Source: Alteromonas gilva
GTDB taxonomy: Bacteria; Pseudomonadota; Gammaproteobacteria; Enterobacterales; Alteromonadaceae
DNA length: 64,000 nucleotides
Assembly: GCF_028595265.1 (NCBI RefSeq)
Contig: NZ_JAQQXP010000002.1
Location: 248,001-312,000 of the forward strand
Direction: 5' to 3'
Made by a program: the position numbers and the translations under genes. Position 1 is the first letter of the stretch; each line of letters begins with the position of its first letter. The notes beneath the pieces are model-generated. The model made no database searches. It had not been told where the DNA came from and saw only the letters and a program-made list of their open reading frames with translations. Below are positions 9,456 to 19,543 of this stretch, one piece after another.

Positions 9456-11630
9456 TTACAGTTCGATACCTGCCAAATGGAAGAAAAACGCATATTCCTT
9501 GGCACGTTGCTCGTAGCGCTTAAATCTACCCGAGGCACCGCCATGGCCTGCTTCCATGTCGGTCATAAACAGCAGCAGGTTATCGTCGGTTTTGTAATCA
9601 CGTAGCTTGGCTACCCATTTCATTGGCTCAAAGTATTGTACTTGTGAGTCATGCAGACCAGTGGTGACAAACATATGAGGGTAATCTTGTTTTTTCACCT
9701 GATCATAGGGCGAGTAAGTCAGGATATACTCATATTCCTGTTTGTTGGCCGGATTACCCCACTCAGAATATTCACCGGTTGTCAGAGGGATACTGGCGTC
9801 ACTCATTGTCGTAACAACGTCAACAAATGGCACGTGAGCGGCAATGGCGGTATAAAGCTCAGGCGCCATATTGGCAATTGCACCCATTAACAGACCTCCG
9901 GCGCTACCGCCTTCGGCAAAGATGCGCGCCGGGTCGGCATAACCCTGTTCGATTAGCCCTTTGGTGACATCGATAAAGTCGGTAAAGGTATTCTTTTTAT
10001 TGCCCATTTTACCGTCTTCGTACCATTGGGTACCGAGCATTTTACTGCCGCGCACATGCGCAATCGCTACCACGAAGCCGCGGTCTAACATCGACAGCCA
10101 TGATGTGCTGAAGGTTGGGTCGATGGTCGAACCATAAGAACCATAGCCATACTGAAACAGCGGGTTCGACCCATCTTTGGTAAACAACGATTTACGATAA
10201 ACCAGTGAAACGGGTACCTGTTTGCCGTCACGGGCGGTGATCATCAGGCGTTCTGACTGATAGTTATCTGAATCGAAATCATCGCCCACCTTGGTTTGCT
10301 TTTTCAGCTCACTTTGCAGCGTCTCCAGGTTAATGTCGAAGAAGCTGGGGGGCGTGGTGAGTGACGCATAATAAATACGTACCGTGTTGGTGTCGGGCTG
10401 AGTGTTACCAGTGAAGCTGGCGGTATAGATAGGATCTTCGGTCGGAATTGTGCGCTGCTCACCGTCTTTTAACGATAAGGCTTCCAGACGCAGGTAACCA
10501 TTTTCTTTGGCTTTGTACACCACGTAGTCGCTGAGTAATTCCATACTAGCGATATAAATGTCAGGATCGTGTGCGACCACTTCCTGCCATTTGGAACGAT
10601 CCTGGGTGTTACCCGCATCCACTTTCATAATGCGATAGTTATCGGCCTGCCAGTTGGTCAGAATAAAATACTCGTTACCACGTTTTGCCACAGAGTATTC
10701 GTGGCCATCTTCAAGCGGATAGAAAGGCACCGGGGTGGCATCATTGCTGCTATTGTCGATTAACGTTACGCCTGTCTGCTCGGTGTTGTCGTGATAAATA
10801 TAAATCACTTTACCGTCTTTGCTTTTCCCCAGTGAGGTATAAAAAGTTGGGTCGGTTTGCTCATACACCAGTTCATCGTCAGCCTGATCGGTGCCCAGGG
10901 TATGACGGTAAACCTGCGAGCCTAACAGGGTTTGTTTGTCGCGCTTAATGTAATAAAGGGTGGTGTTGTCTTTACCCCAATAAACCTGACCGTTAGTGTC
11001 TGTTAGTGTGTCGCTGAGTATTTCACCGCTCTCGATGTTTTTAACCCGCAGCGTATATAAACGGCGGCTGACGGTATCGACGGTGTACGCAAGTAGCGTA
11101 TTGTCAGGGCTTGCAGCATAGCTGCCAATGTTAAAGTAGCTTTCGCCTTCCGCCATTTTGTTGCCATCAAGCAGAACCGTCTCTTCACCGTCAAGGCTGG
11201 GTTTTCTGACATAGATAGGGTATTCGCCATCACCCTGGTAATGGGTCACATACCAATAATCGTTTTGTTTAACCGGGACCGAGGAGTCGTCTTTTGGAAT
11301 TCTTGCGGTCATTTCCTCGTAGAGTGCCTCTTGCTGGCTCTCTAATGGTGCCAGCACTTTCTCGGCGTAGCTGTTTTCTTTTTCGAGATGGCTTAATACC
11401 GCTTCATCAGTGCGGCTATCATCGCGCATCCAATAATAATTATCGACCCGGGTTTCACCGTGTGCGGTGAGTTCGTAAGCAACCTTCTTGGCGACCGGGG
11501 CCGCAACAGAGGTCGAGAGGTTAAGTGGCGTTTCCGGTTCGGGTTGTTGTTGTTGCGTCATCTTGTCGTCACTGCATGCTGCCAACATGGCAATTGCGAT
11601 GGATAAGGGAAGAAGAAGTGTTTTGTTCAT
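9456..11630 (-). CDS. S9A prolyl oligopeptidase / oligopeptidase B-type lipoprotein
   Basis: The 724-residue product starts with a lipoprotein signal ending in LAAC (Cys near residue 19), so it is probably membrane-anchored in the periplasm or outer membrane. An N-terminal beta-propeller carries the substrate-entry domain (VDNYYWMRDDSR). The alpha/beta-hydrolase domain has the Ser loop GGSAGGLLMG and the His loop GHGGASGRFKR, both as in protease II (PtrB) relatives. The family cuts short peptides after proline or basic residues. The specificity here is not readable from sequence, and protease II-like enzymes with a signal sequence are less usual than cytosolic ones. Confidence 0.92.
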   Translation of the reverse strand: MNKTLLLPLSIAIAMLAACSDDKMTQQQQPEPETPLNLSTSVAAPVAKKVAYELTAHGETRVDNYYWMRDDSRTDEAVLSHLEKENSYAEKVLAPLESQQEALYEEMTARIPKDDSSVPVKQNDYWYVTHYQGDGEYPIYVRKPSLDGEETVLLDGNKMAEGESYFNIGSYAASPDNTLLAYTVDTVSRRLYTLRVKNIESGEILSDTLTDTNGQVYWGKDNTTLYYIKRDKQTLLGSQVYRHTLGTDQADDELVYEQTDPTFYTSLGKSKDGKVIYIYHDNTEQTGVTLIDNSSNDATPVPFYPLEDGHEYSVAKRGNEYFILTNWQADNYRIMKVDAGNTQDRSKWQEVVAHDPDIYIASMELLSDYVVYKAKENGYLRLEALSLKDGEQRTIPTEDPIYTASFTGNTQPDTNTVRIYYASLTTPPSFFDINLETLQSELKKQTKVGDDFDSDNYQSERLMITARDGKQVPVSLVYRKSLFTKDGSNPLFQYGYGSYGSTIDPTFSTSWLSMLDRGFVVAIAHVRGSKMLGTQWYEDGKMGNKKNTFTDFIDVTKGLIEQGYADPARIFAEGGSAGGLLMGAIANMAPELYTAIAAHVPFVDVVTTMSDASIPLTTGEYSEWGNPANKQEYEYILTYSPYDQVKKQDYPHMFVTTGLHDSQVQYFEPMKWVAKLRDYKTDDNLLLFMTDMEAGHGGASGRFKRYEQRAKEYAFFFHLAGIEL

Positions 11631-11793
11631 GGTCGGTCCCTGCGAAAGGCTCCTGTCGGTTGTTAGAATTATTAGGTATTAACTTAGCAGCCTTATTGCG
11701 GGTGGGGAACCCTCCTAATGCATATAGATCAATAATTTGTTTGTCAGGTTATGGTTGATACCCCGGTAATGTAAATTCCTCAGCAGGGCTGGG

Positions 11794-12165
11794 TTAAGCG
11801 ACCTGTATCGGGATCATTACCTCGTCGTGTTGGCCGGCTGTACTAAGGCCATGCCGTAATCGTGCTTTGAGGCAATCAGAGGAGCCGGCGGCAAATTCCC
11901 GGCAAGTTGATGAACGCTGCGGATAAATGCCGCATCCTACCTGTTTGCCGATCTCCCCTTGCAGCGCCACACAACGGGGCTTGGGTTGGTTGGTGCCTTG
12001 CATTGCGACCAGGCTGGGCGAGATTTTAGTGACCATTTCGGCAGGCACGCTGCCGCCTGTGAAAGGATCAGCTTCTGACCAATAAAAAGAGACGCGAAAC
12101 GTCGCGCAGCAAGCACCGCAATCCGTACAGGAAAACACTGTCAATACACTCCACATATTGCGCAA
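11794..12165 (-). CDS. YkgJ-family cysteine cluster protein
   Basis: The 123-residue product has the cluster CTDCGACC near residues 13-20 and further cysteines in RCVAL, GCGIYPQRSSTC and SSDC. This arrangement defines the YkgJ/CxxCxxCC family, thought to bind zinc or an iron-sulfur cluster. The biochemical role of the family is not established. The start could be the Met at residue 4. Upstream on this strand (12166-12535) no other gene is seen. Confidence 0.75.
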   Translation of the reverse strand: MRNMWSVLTVFSCTDCGACCATFRVSFYWSEADPFTGGSVPAEMVTKISPSLVAMQGTNQPKPRCVALQGEIGKQVGCGIYPQRSSTCREFAAGSSDCLKARLRHGLSTAGQHDEVMIPIQVA

Positions 12166-12535
12166 ACAACCCGATAAGACACCGGTTTTGCATGATTAAG
12201 ATTAGCAGCAACGGGGCGTCACGAGGTGTGACTCTGGCGCGAGCGTTGCACGCCATTATGCCACTAAAATGAAAATGCAATAACAAATATAAATATATAA
12301 AACACAATTGCTTGAGGAATATTTTGAACGGATTTTCAGGGTGCTGCGCACTGGCTGGGTTACCTGAGCCGACGACATTTACAAGGCGCCTTACGGCAAT
12401 GAGAGTAACCGCAGAATGTTGCTATGACGCTAATGAACCTGCCATGACATTCACACTGGTCTGAAAGACGTAAAGCCGATATCCTTATCAGCTAGAAATG
12501 CCTGACAGCTTATTTATAAAAAAGGAACACGCGCT
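12166..12535. other. Intergenic region, no gene recognised
   Basis: This 370-base stretch separates the divergent YkgJ-like and cation-exporter genes and must carry their promoters. An A/T-rich patch at about 12265-12300 is the most promoter-like part. No open frame with a plausible ribosome site and no RNA motif was recognised. Confidence 0.5.
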
Positions 12536-13474
12536 ATGCACGATCACGGTCACAGCCATGATCACGCCCATAATCATTCCCATGGTCATGGCCATCATCA
12601 CCACCACCACCATCATCATCAAATTGATGAGCAACGGATAAGCTGGGCATTTTGGTTAAACTTTTGTTTTACCATTATTGAGTTTATCGGCGGTTGGTTA
12701 ACCAACAGCGTTGCCATTATGGCTGACGCGGTTCATGACTTAGGCGACTCGCTGTCGATTGGTTTGGCCTGGTACTTAAGTAAGGTGGGGAAGCGGGATG
12801 CCACAGAGCATTATTCGTATGGCTTTAAGCGTTTAAGTCTGCTTGGTGCTTTGATTAACGGCGTGATTTTGATCATCGGCTCTGCCTGGGTGTTATTTGA
12901 AGCCATTCCGCGTTTGTGGTCACCAGAAATGCCGGTTACCGAAGGCATGATGGCGCTGGCGGTCTTAGGTGTTGCAGTGAATGGGTTCGCGGCTTTCAAA
13001 CTGCACGGTGGCGATACGTTAAATGAAAAGGTGCTCAACTGGCATTTGCTGGAAGATATGTTCGGCTGGGTGGCGGTACTTATTGTGGCAATCGTGCTGC
13101 AATTTGTCGACTGGCCGATACTCGACCCGTTGTTGTCGGTGGCGTTTACGCTGTTTATCCTGTTTAACGTGGTAAAGCACGTCATTTATACTGTAAAACT
13201 GTTTTTGCAGGTAAATCCGGACGCAGCCCAGCGACAGGCTATCCGCCAGGCTTTGCTGGATATTGAGCATGTCAAAGAACTACACCACATGCATTTTTGG
13301 TCGCTCGATGGTGCCAGCCATGTGCTCACTGCTCATTTAGTCTTAGATCACACCATTGACGGTGACAAAGCCTGCCACTTAAAGCGGCGGGTGGCTGAAT
13401 CATTGGAACCCTTTGCGCTGGCACATACGACAATAGAATTTGAGATGCCCGGCGAGCATTGCCGTGACGACTAG
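12536..13474 (+). CDS. Cation diffusion facilitator (Zn/Co/Cd exporter, CzcD/ZitB type)
   Basis: The 312-residue protein exports divalent metal ions in exchange for protons at the inner membrane. It opens with a very histidine-rich stretch (about 20 His in the first 35 residues) that likely binds zinc. Six membrane segments follow with the metal-site motif MADAVHDLGDSL in TM2 and NWHLLEDMFGW in TM5, the HxxxD/HxxxD pattern of zinc-selective CDF proteins. A C-terminal cytoplasmic domain (VKELHHMHFWSLDG) completes the family architecture. The start follows an AAGGA site (near 12521). Confidence 0.93.
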   Translation: MHDHGHSHDHAHNHSHGHGHHHHHHHHHQIDEQRISWAFWLNFCFTIIEFIGGWLTNSVAIMADAVHDLGDSLSIGLAWYLSKVGKRDATEHYSYGFKRLSLLGALINGVILIIGSAWVLFEAIPRLWSPEMPVTEGMMALAVLGVAVNGFAAFKLHGGDTLNEKVLNWHLLEDMFGWVAVLIVAIVLQFVDWPILDPLLSVAFTLFILFNVVKHVIYTVKLFLQVNPDAAQRQAIRQALLDIEHVKELHHMHFWSLDGASHVLTAHLVLDHTIDGDKACHLKRRVAESLEPFALAHTTIEFEMPGEHCRDD

Positions 13475-13486
13475 CCGGGGCCAGGC

Positions 13487-13514
13487 TTTGGCGTGGTGTA
13501 CTCACCACGCCAAA
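13487..13514. terminator. Bidirectional terminator-like hairpin
   Basis: A perfect 12-bp stem, TTTGGCGTGGTG (13487-13498) and its complement (13503-13514), closes a four-base loop between the convergent exporter and GH3 genes. The flanking A and T tracts are short, being part of the stem. Confidence 0.6.
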
Positions 13515-13536
13515 CACAGAACAGATTTACATTAGC

Positions 13537-16044
13537 TTAGTATGTCGGACAGTCGGGTAGCGTCGCCATTTGGGTCAGACGAATATTGGAGATCCTCACT
13601 GACACAGCCTGTTTGCTGGTAAGCGCCATCGGCGAGTAAACTTCTTTCAGGTTAACGCCAGCTTGCGCAAAACAGGCTGTCGGAACCACAACAGTTTGCC
13701 ACTCAGTGCTTTGTTGACTAAAGCTGTCGAGGGCCAGTTCGCCTTTGCAGTTACCACCGCATTCCATGGCTATATTCAGATTACCTAAGATTTCTTTTTG
13801 TAAGTCAAAAACCAACGCGCTTTTTGCTGAAGCAAAATCCAGTAAGTCTTCGGGGAAGGGCGAAAAGAACTGAATACTGTCATCCTTGTCGCCAAACTGA
13901 ATGTGCAGGGTATCTTCCTGAACCAGACGGTCAGCGGTTCTCACTGACACAGAACCCACACTCAATACGTTGCTGTTCATGGTATCGCGGTCATCACCGC
14001 TGCTAGCGACCAGTTGCCATGGCTGCTGTACACTTTGCTGAAAAATCACATGATCAGTCATTGTCGCTGTCAGATCGCCTACCGATTCATCAAACATCGC
14101 CAGGTTAACGCTATCGTTATACGTGAGACCATAATCATATTCGAACAGTGGCGTTTTACCGTCGCCCTTATTCACCGGGTTCTGCAAGGGCGTAGCCGGC
14201 CAGCTGAATGATAATTTGCCCCGCATAGGAAAGTTAACGCTACCGTCATTGTTAGCAAACAGCACATCTGCAACCCCCTGACCCTCTGATCCGGGCAACC
14301 AGGCCACAACAAACGCATCGGAGGCATTAATTTCTGGGGTTACCCATAATGGGCGGCCGGTAATAAACACCGACACTACCGGAATGCCTTTGGCCTTGAG
14401 GGATTTAAGTAAGGCCAGGTCGCGTTTTTCCTCGCGCTGATATTCAACATTGGCAATGTCGCCGTTACCTTCGGCATAGGGTGTTTCACCAAAGACCACA
14501 ATAGCAACATCGGGCTTGGCGGTATAATTGCCCTCCACGCTAAGTTCAGCGCTGCCACCGGCTGCTGTCACCGCTGCTTCGATACCGCTGTAAATTGAGG
14601 TGGCGCCCGGAAAGTCACTGTTTTCGTTACCGGTACCCTGCCAGGTTATGGTCCAGCCACCCGATTGTTGTCCGATGTTGTGGGCGGCGTCGCCGGCCAC
14701 CAGGACCCGACTGGTGGGCTTGAGAGGCAGTAGTTGCTGGTTGTTTTTGAGCATTACCAGTGACTTACGTACCGCTTCGCGAGCTATTGCGCGGTGTTCG
14801 GCGGCGCCGATCACCGACTTTTTACCCGACAGACTACGATTGGCCGGCGACGGCAAATCAAACAAGCCAACACGCAGTTTTACCCGTAACACGCGGCGTA
14901 CCGCATCATCAAGACGCGCCATAGGGATCTCACCGCTTTCCACTTGGGCAACCAAATTATGAAACAGTGGTTTCCAGGTGGGGGTCGGCGCCATATAAAC
15001 ATCGAGTCCGGCCAATAACGCTTGCGGGCAGTTATCGTTGCTACAGCCGGGTATCTGACCATGACCGTTCCAGTCGCCCACCACAAAACCGTCAAAGCCC
15101 ATTTTGTTTTTCAATACATCAGTAAGTAAGTATTTACTACCATGAATTTTTTCTCCCTGCCAGCTATTGAATGACGCCATCACTGACTGGGAGCCGGCAT
15201 TTAAACCTTCAACATAGCCCTGCGCGTGGATGTCGAAGAGTTCTTTTTCGGTCGCCAGGTTGTTTCCTTGATCGTCCCCTTTATCTGTACCGCCGTCACC
15301 TACGAAGTGTTTAACGGTGGAAATAACATGTTGGTCATCGATGTTGCCGTCGCTGATATCACCCTGTAAACCCGTAACAATCGCGCGCGCATAGACGCCA
15401 ACTATCTGAGGATCCTCAGAGTAACTCTCATAGGTACGGCCCCAGCGATCATCACGAACAACCGCGACGGTAGGGGCGAAAATCCAATCAATACCGGTTG
15501 CTCTGACTTCTTTTGCCGTGGCTGTTGCTATTTTTTCGACCAGAGCAGGGTCGCGCATAGCGCCCAAACCGATATTATGCGGAAACAAGGTTGCGCCGAT
15601 CACATTGTTATGACCATGAACCGCATCGGTTCCCCACATGGTGGGAATACTGCTGCCATCAACAGAATCATCCACCGATGCCTGATACATGGCTTCGGCA
15701 AGCGCTATCCACTCTTCAGGTGTGGCGTGCTTATTGGCGCCGGGAAACGAGCCGCCACCGTTAAGGTAAGAACCAAAGCCGTACTCGCGCATATCCTCAA
15801 CGGTGATATCACGGATTTCAGGTTGCACTAACTGAGCGACTTTCTGTTTTACTGTCATGCCGGCAATGAGTGCATCGACTTTTTCTTCTACGGCATCACC
15901 ATTTGTAATGGGCGACTGAATCTTTGGCCAAAAGTCGGGTACCGATGCGCTGTTTGTGGCATTTTTATCGGTGTTGCTGCTACAGCCGGCCAGGCCAGTA
16001 ACGCTAAACGCCAAAACGGCAAGTGAAAGGGGCAGAGTCTTCAT
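13537..16044 (-). CDS. GH3 family exo-beta-glucosidase lipoprotein
   Basis: The 835-residue product begins with a lipoprotein signal (LAGC near residue 20) and so is likely anchored in the outer membrane or periplasm. The N-terminal (beta/alpha)8 domain has KHFVGDGGTDKGDDQG and the nucleophile region GFVVGDWNGHGQ with its catalytic Asp. The second domain (SLVMLKNNQQLLPL) is the GH3 C-terminal sandwich. The last 160 or so residues add a beta-rich module like that of marine ExoP-type 1,3-1,4-beta-glucan exohydrolases. It would release glucose from beta-glucans outside the cytoplasm and feed the symporter and GH1 enzyme encoded next door. A LacI-type operator lies upstream. Confidence 0.93.
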   Translation of the reverse strand: MKTLPLSLAVLAFSVTGLAGCSSNTDKNATNSASVPDFWPKIQSPITNGDAVEEKVDALIAGMTVKQKVAQLVQPEIRDITVEDMREYGFGSYLNGGGSFPGANKHATPEEWIALAEAMYQASVDDSVDGSSIPTMWGTDAVHGHNNVIGATLFPHNIGLGAMRDPALVEKIATATAKEVRATGIDWIFAPTVAVVRDDRWGRTYESYSEDPQIVGVYARAIVTGLQGDISDGNIDDQHVISTVKHFVGDGGTDKGDDQGNNLATEKELFDIHAQGYVEGLNAGSQSVMASFNSWQGEKIHGSKYLLTDVLKNKMGFDGFVVGDWNGHGQIPGCSNDNCPQALLAGLDVYMAPTPTWKPLFHNLVAQVESGEIPMARLDDAVRRVLRVKLRVGLFDLPSPANRSLSGKKSVIGAAEHRAIAREAVRKSLVMLKNNQQLLPLKPTSRVLVAGDAAHNIGQQSGGWTITWQGTGNENSDFPGATSIYSGIEAAVTAAGGSAELSVEGNYTAKPDVAIVVFGETPYAEGNGDIANVEYQREEKRDLALLKSLKAKGIPVVSVFITGRPLWVTPEINASDAFVVAWLPGSEGQGVADVLFANNDGSVNFPMRGKLSFSWPATPLQNPVNKGDGKTPLFEYDYGLTYNDSVNLAMFDESVGDLTATMTDHVIFQQSVQQPWQLVASSGDDRDTMNSNVLSVGSVSVRTADRLVQEDTLHIQFGDKDDSIQFFSPFPEDLLDFASAKSALVFDLQKEILGNLNIAMECGGNCKGELALDSFSQQSTEWQTVVVPTACFAQAGVNLKEVYSPMALTSKQAVSVRISNIRLTQMATLPDCPTY

Positions 16045-16178
16045 TGCTATTCTCCGGGATATAAAGGGGCAATGTCAGGCATTGCAGTCGTTGTTATGCT
16101 TGCCAAGGCGCGATTTAATGCTGACTACAGGCAGTTGTTAACATTTTGTTGTGTGAGTATAAAGGCAAAACACAAAAA

Positions 16179-16192
16179 TGCAAGCGCTTACA
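16179..16192. promoter_or_regulatory. LacI-family operator upstream of the GH3 gene
   Basis: TGCAAGCGCTTACA is a near-perfect palindrome with the CGCT-centred core common to LacI/GalR-family operators. It lies about 135 bases upstream of the GH3 start. It matches the site at 16716-16729 at 13 of 14 positions, so both are likely read by the LacI-type regulator encoded at 19537. Confidence 0.75.
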
Positions 16193-16400
16193 TTTTTGGC
16201 CGTTGAATGTGCCTTTTTACGTTTTCTGAACATGCTTTTATCGTTTTTATTGTCTTTTTAAGGTATTGAATGGACGGTTTAGCAATATTTTTTGGAACTA
16301 ATTTGAATGCGGTTACATTTTTTGAGTTTGGCTGTGTCCTTTAAAGACTTGCTGCTGAGCGTTGTTACAAGTTTATTTGCTGGGGAGGCAACCTCAGCGG

Positions 16401-16655
16401 ATGGCACCTGGCAGCATATTCCGTTACATATTCGAACAGATTGTTACAGTGATTATCAGCACAATAACAGCCTATATTCTTTACGACAGGCCCTTATTGA
16501 TGAGACGTTGGATACTGCTGTTGGTTTGCCTGATTGGTGCGGTCATTTGTTACCTCATTGGCTTTGGTCGTGGCATTTTTGTGATTGCAGCCTTTGGCAT
16601 CGTGCTCGAACTAGCGTTTTGGTTAAATGTGATAAAGGGTAGACCTAAAACCTAG
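16401..16655 (+). CDS. Small hypothetical membrane protein
   Basis: An 84-residue frame starting at an ATG with a GGGGAGG site about a dozen bases upstream encodes two to three hydrophobic stretches (VTVIISTITAYILY, WILLLVCLIGAVICYLIG, VIAAFGIVLELAFWL) with basic ends. No family was recognised. It lies between the two LacI-type operators and reads toward GH1. Its reality rests on the ribosome site and hydrophobic pattern. An overlapping frame in this stretch (16307-16642) is less protein-like. Confidence 0.5.
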   Translation: MAPGSIFRYIFEQIVTVIISTITAYILYDRPLLMRRWILLLVCLIGAVICYLIGFGRGIFVIAAFGIVLELAFWLNVIKGRPKT

Positions 16656-16715
16656 GGTCTGTAATCCTGCAATCATAGCTATATTTTAAACGATGTAAAA
16701 AACTTGTATAAAAAA

Positions 16716-16729
16716 TGAAAGCGCTTACA
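16716..16729. promoter_or_regulatory. LacI-family operator upstream of the GH1 operon
   Basis: TGAAAGCGCTTACA shares the AAGCGCTTACA core with the site in front of GH3 and lies about 100 bases upstream of the GH1 start. Repression by the downstream LacI-type protein and release by a beta-glucoside or glucose derivative would be the expected mode. Confidence 0.75.
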
Positions 16730-16829
16730 ATTGGGGTGGTTTTCCGTTTTATCGGGTAATTCGTGGTAGTTCACCAGCGCATTAAACCGGTGCTTTAGTG
16801 TTACCACCCTAATAGTAAGTAACGTGATC

Positions 16830-18176
16830 ATGGCGAATGGGTTTAAAGTAAGTAGTCTGCTCAGCCAGCCTGACTTTGTTGTGGGCGTGGCGACCTCATC
16901 ATTTCAGATAGAAGGCGGAGCCGAATTTCGTGAACCGTGCATTTGGGATACCTTTTGTAAGGTGCCCGGCGCAATTAAAGATGCGTCAGATGGTCACCTG
17001 GCCTGCGATCACTACAGTCGCTGGCGGGAAGACATTGCAATGGTTGCAGACTTAGGTTTTGATGCATATCGGTTTTCCGTATGCTGGCCGCGAATTATTT
17101 GTGCTGATGGCTCAGTCAACCAAAGCGGTTTAGATTTCTATATATCAATACTCGACGAACTTAAACGCCGAAACCTCAAAGCGTTTGTCACCCTGTATCA
17201 TTGGGAGCTGCCACAGTATCTCGAAGATCAGGGGGGCTGGTTGAATCGAAACACAGCACACGCTTTTGCGACATACACTGATGTCGTGTCGCAAGCTTTT
17301 GGTCAGCGCGTTGATACCTATACGACACTCAACGAGCCCTTCTGCAGCGCATATTTAGGCTATGAAGCAGGTATTCATGCGCCAGGTAAAAAGGGCGCTG
17401 AATACGGTAAAAAAGCGGCTCATAATCTGTTGTTAGCGCATGGCTTGTCTATGCAGGTACTGGCGCGCAACGTTCCGCATATCCGTCGTGGTATTGTGCT
17501 GAATTTCACGCCTTTTTATGCCGCATCTGCAAGCCCTGATGACGAGCGTGCTGTGCAGCTGGCACACGACCATTTTAATGACTGGTATTTACGTCCATTG
17601 TTATGCGGCGAGTACCCTGATTTGCTTAACCAGTTGCCGCACAATCAACGGCCGGACATTCAGCCTGGTGACATGAACGTTATAGCCCAGCCGCTAGATT
17701 ACCTCGGCGTAAACTATTATACGCGCTCCTTCGTTGCATGGGATGACCAGACCCAATTCAAAATTTTACCGCCCCCTGACCAGGCACCGGTTAGTGCGAT
17801 GAATTGGGAAATCTTCCCCGATGCGCTACGTGAGCTTTTGTTGAAGCTGGATAACGATTACACTTTACCTCCACTTTATGTGACCGAAAATGGCATGGCC
17901 AGTGACGATCAGGTGGTCCGTGGTGAAGTGAAGGATGAAACTAGGGTCAACTATTTACGTGACCACATGCAAGCGCTAGCACAGGCAATGGACGCAGGCG
18001 TGGACATTCGCGGTTATTTTGTGTGGAGTTTAATGGACAACTTTGAGTGGGCCGAAGGCTATCTCAAACGATTCGGTATTGTTCACGTTGATTTTACTAC
18101 GCAGCAGCGTTTGCCCAAACAGAGCGCATTGTTACTCAGTAAGTGGCTGTTACAGCGAAGCAATGAAACTAGGTAA
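16830..18176 (+). CDS. GH1 beta-glucosidase
   Basis: The protein of about 448 residues is a retaining beta-glucosidase. It has the N-terminal signature GVATSSFQIEGG, the acid/base loop TLNEPFCSAYLGYEAG and the nucleophile loop YVTENGMA, so all catalytic parts are present. No signal peptide is seen, so it works in the cytoplasm on imported beta-glucosides. I prefer the ATG at 16830 over the GTG at 16824. The symporter gene follows after eight bases, forming an operon with the regulator. Confidence 0.93.
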   Translation: MANGFKVSSLLSQPDFVVGVATSSFQIEGGAEFREPCIWDTFCKVPGAIKDASDGHLACDHYSRWREDIAMVADLGFDAYRFSVCWPRIICADGSVNQSGLDFYISILDELKRRNLKAFVTLYHWELPQYLEDQGGWLNRNTAHAFATYTDVVSQAFGQRVDTYTTLNEPFCSAYLGYEAGIHAPGKKGAEYGKKAAHNLLLAHGLSMQVLARNVPHIRRGIVLNFTPFYAASASPDDERAVQLAHDHFNDWYLRPLLCGEYPDLLNQLPHNQRPDIQPGDMNVIAQPLDYLGVNYYTRSFVAWDDQTQFKILPPPDQAPVSAMNWEIFPDALRELLLKLDNDYTLPPLYVTENGMASDDQVVRGEVKDETRVNYLRDHMQALAQAMDAGVDIRGYFVWSLMDNFEWAEGYLKRFGIVHVDFTTQQRLPKQSALLLSKWLLQRSNETR

Positions 18177-18184
18177 GCGAACAT

Positions 18185-19543
18185 ATGAAGATCAGCGCGA
18201 AAGAAAAAGTTGCTTACGGCTTGGGAGATACCGCCAGTAACTTTGTTTTTCAAACGGTGATGCTGTTTTTAACATTTTACTACACCGACGTGGTGGGGCT
18301 TAACCCGGCAACAGTGGGAAGTATCTTTTTACTGGTGCGGTTGATTGATGCTGTAACCGATCCGTTGATGGGCTCGCTGGCCGATAAAACCCGTACGCGC
18401 TGGGGCGCTTACCGGCCGTATCTGCTGTGGCTGGCTGTGCCTTTTGCCATAATTAGCGTACTCGCTTTTACCACGCCAGATACTGACTATCAGGGCAAAT
18501 TAACCTACGCCGTGGTTAGCTATATATTACTGATGCTGATGTATACGGCTATCAACATTCCGTATTCTGCACTGGGCGGAGTAATAACCGCTGACGCCAC
18601 CGAACGCGTCTCGGTGCAATCTTACCGTTTTGTTTTTGCCATGATAGGCGGGCTCATTGTGACGTCTTTTACCCTGCCAATGGTTGAGTGGTTTGGTAAT
18701 GGTGATGATACGAAAGGGTATCAGCTCACCATGATGGTCATGGGTGTGTTCGGCATGCTGCTATTCCTGCTGTGTTTCATTGGCACCAAAGAACGGGTGC
18801 TGCCCACAGAAGGCCCGCCGTTACCGGTGCGCGAGCAATTGCGGGCGGTGTGGAAAAATGACCAGTGCCGGATACTCTGTTTGGTTAGTATGGTGCTGCT
18901 GACCGGCATAGTGCTGCGTAATTCATTGGCCATCTATTATGTTAAATACGTATTACAGCGCCCTGACGATGTTACGCTGTTTGTTACGGTGGCCATGTTA
19001 GGCGGCATATTGGGAGCGGCGTTAGCGTATCCCCTGGCCAAACGCATGGATAAGGTGCGTGTCTATACGGTTTTGCAATTTGCCTGCGCAGGCATATGTG
19101 TAGCTAATTACTACTTGCCTGCTGAGTGGTGGCTGACGGCACTCAGCTTACATTTTCTGTGGGGCTTTGTATTGCAAATGGCGTCGCCTCTGCTGTGGGC
19201 TAAAATGGGTGATGTTACCGATTATGGTGAGTTGCAATCAGGCACGCGCCTTACTGCAATGACGTTTTCAACTATTGTGTTTTTTATCAAACTTGGTATT
19301 GCACTTGGCAGTGCAATGGCGGGTTGGTTGCTGGCATTTTATAATTATCAGCCCACCGTTATAGATGCTGAGGTCAGCCAGGGTATTGTACAGTCGTTTT
19401 GTTTAATTCCGGCGGCCACGTCGATACTTGTTATCGTATTGATGCACTGGTATAAATTAGATGCCCGCAGCGTCAACCACACGCAACATATACTGCTCAA
19501 AACGAGAACATCCACAATGAATGTAGCGAAGTCCCCATGGTAA
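18185..19543 (+). CDS. GPH-type glycoside:cation symporter (MFS)
   Basis: The 452-residue protein has about twelve membrane segments and the GPH family start AYGLGDTASNFVFQ, with RLIDAVTDPLMGSLADKTRTRWGAYRPYLLW shared with MelB and XylP relatives. It would import a glucoside or oligosaccharide with Na+ or H+. Its place between GH1 and LacI suggests a beta-glucoside such as cellobiose or laminaribiose. Its last seven bases overlap the regulator gene. Confidence 0.92.
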   Translation: MKISAKEKVAYGLGDTASNFVFQTVMLFLTFYYTDVVGLNPATVGSIFLLVRLIDAVTDPLMGSLADKTRTRWGAYRPYLLWLAVPFAIISVLAFTTPDTDYQGKLTYAVVSYILLMLMYTAINIPYSALGGVITADATERVSVQSYRFVFAMIGGLIVTSFTLPMVEWFGNGDDTKGYQLTMMVMGVFGMLLFLLCFIGTKERVLPTEGPPLPVREQLRAVWKNDQCRILCLVSMVLLTGIVLRNSLAIYYVKYVLQRPDDVTLFVTVAMLGGILGAALAYPLAKRMDKVRVYTVLQFACAGICVANYYLPAEWWLTALSLHFLWGFVLQMASPLLWAKMGDVTDYGELQSGTRLTAMTFSTIVFFIKLGIALGSAMAGWLLAFYNYQPTVIDAEVSQGIVQSFCLIPAATSILVIVLMHWYKLDARSVNHTQHILLKTRTSTMNVAKSPW

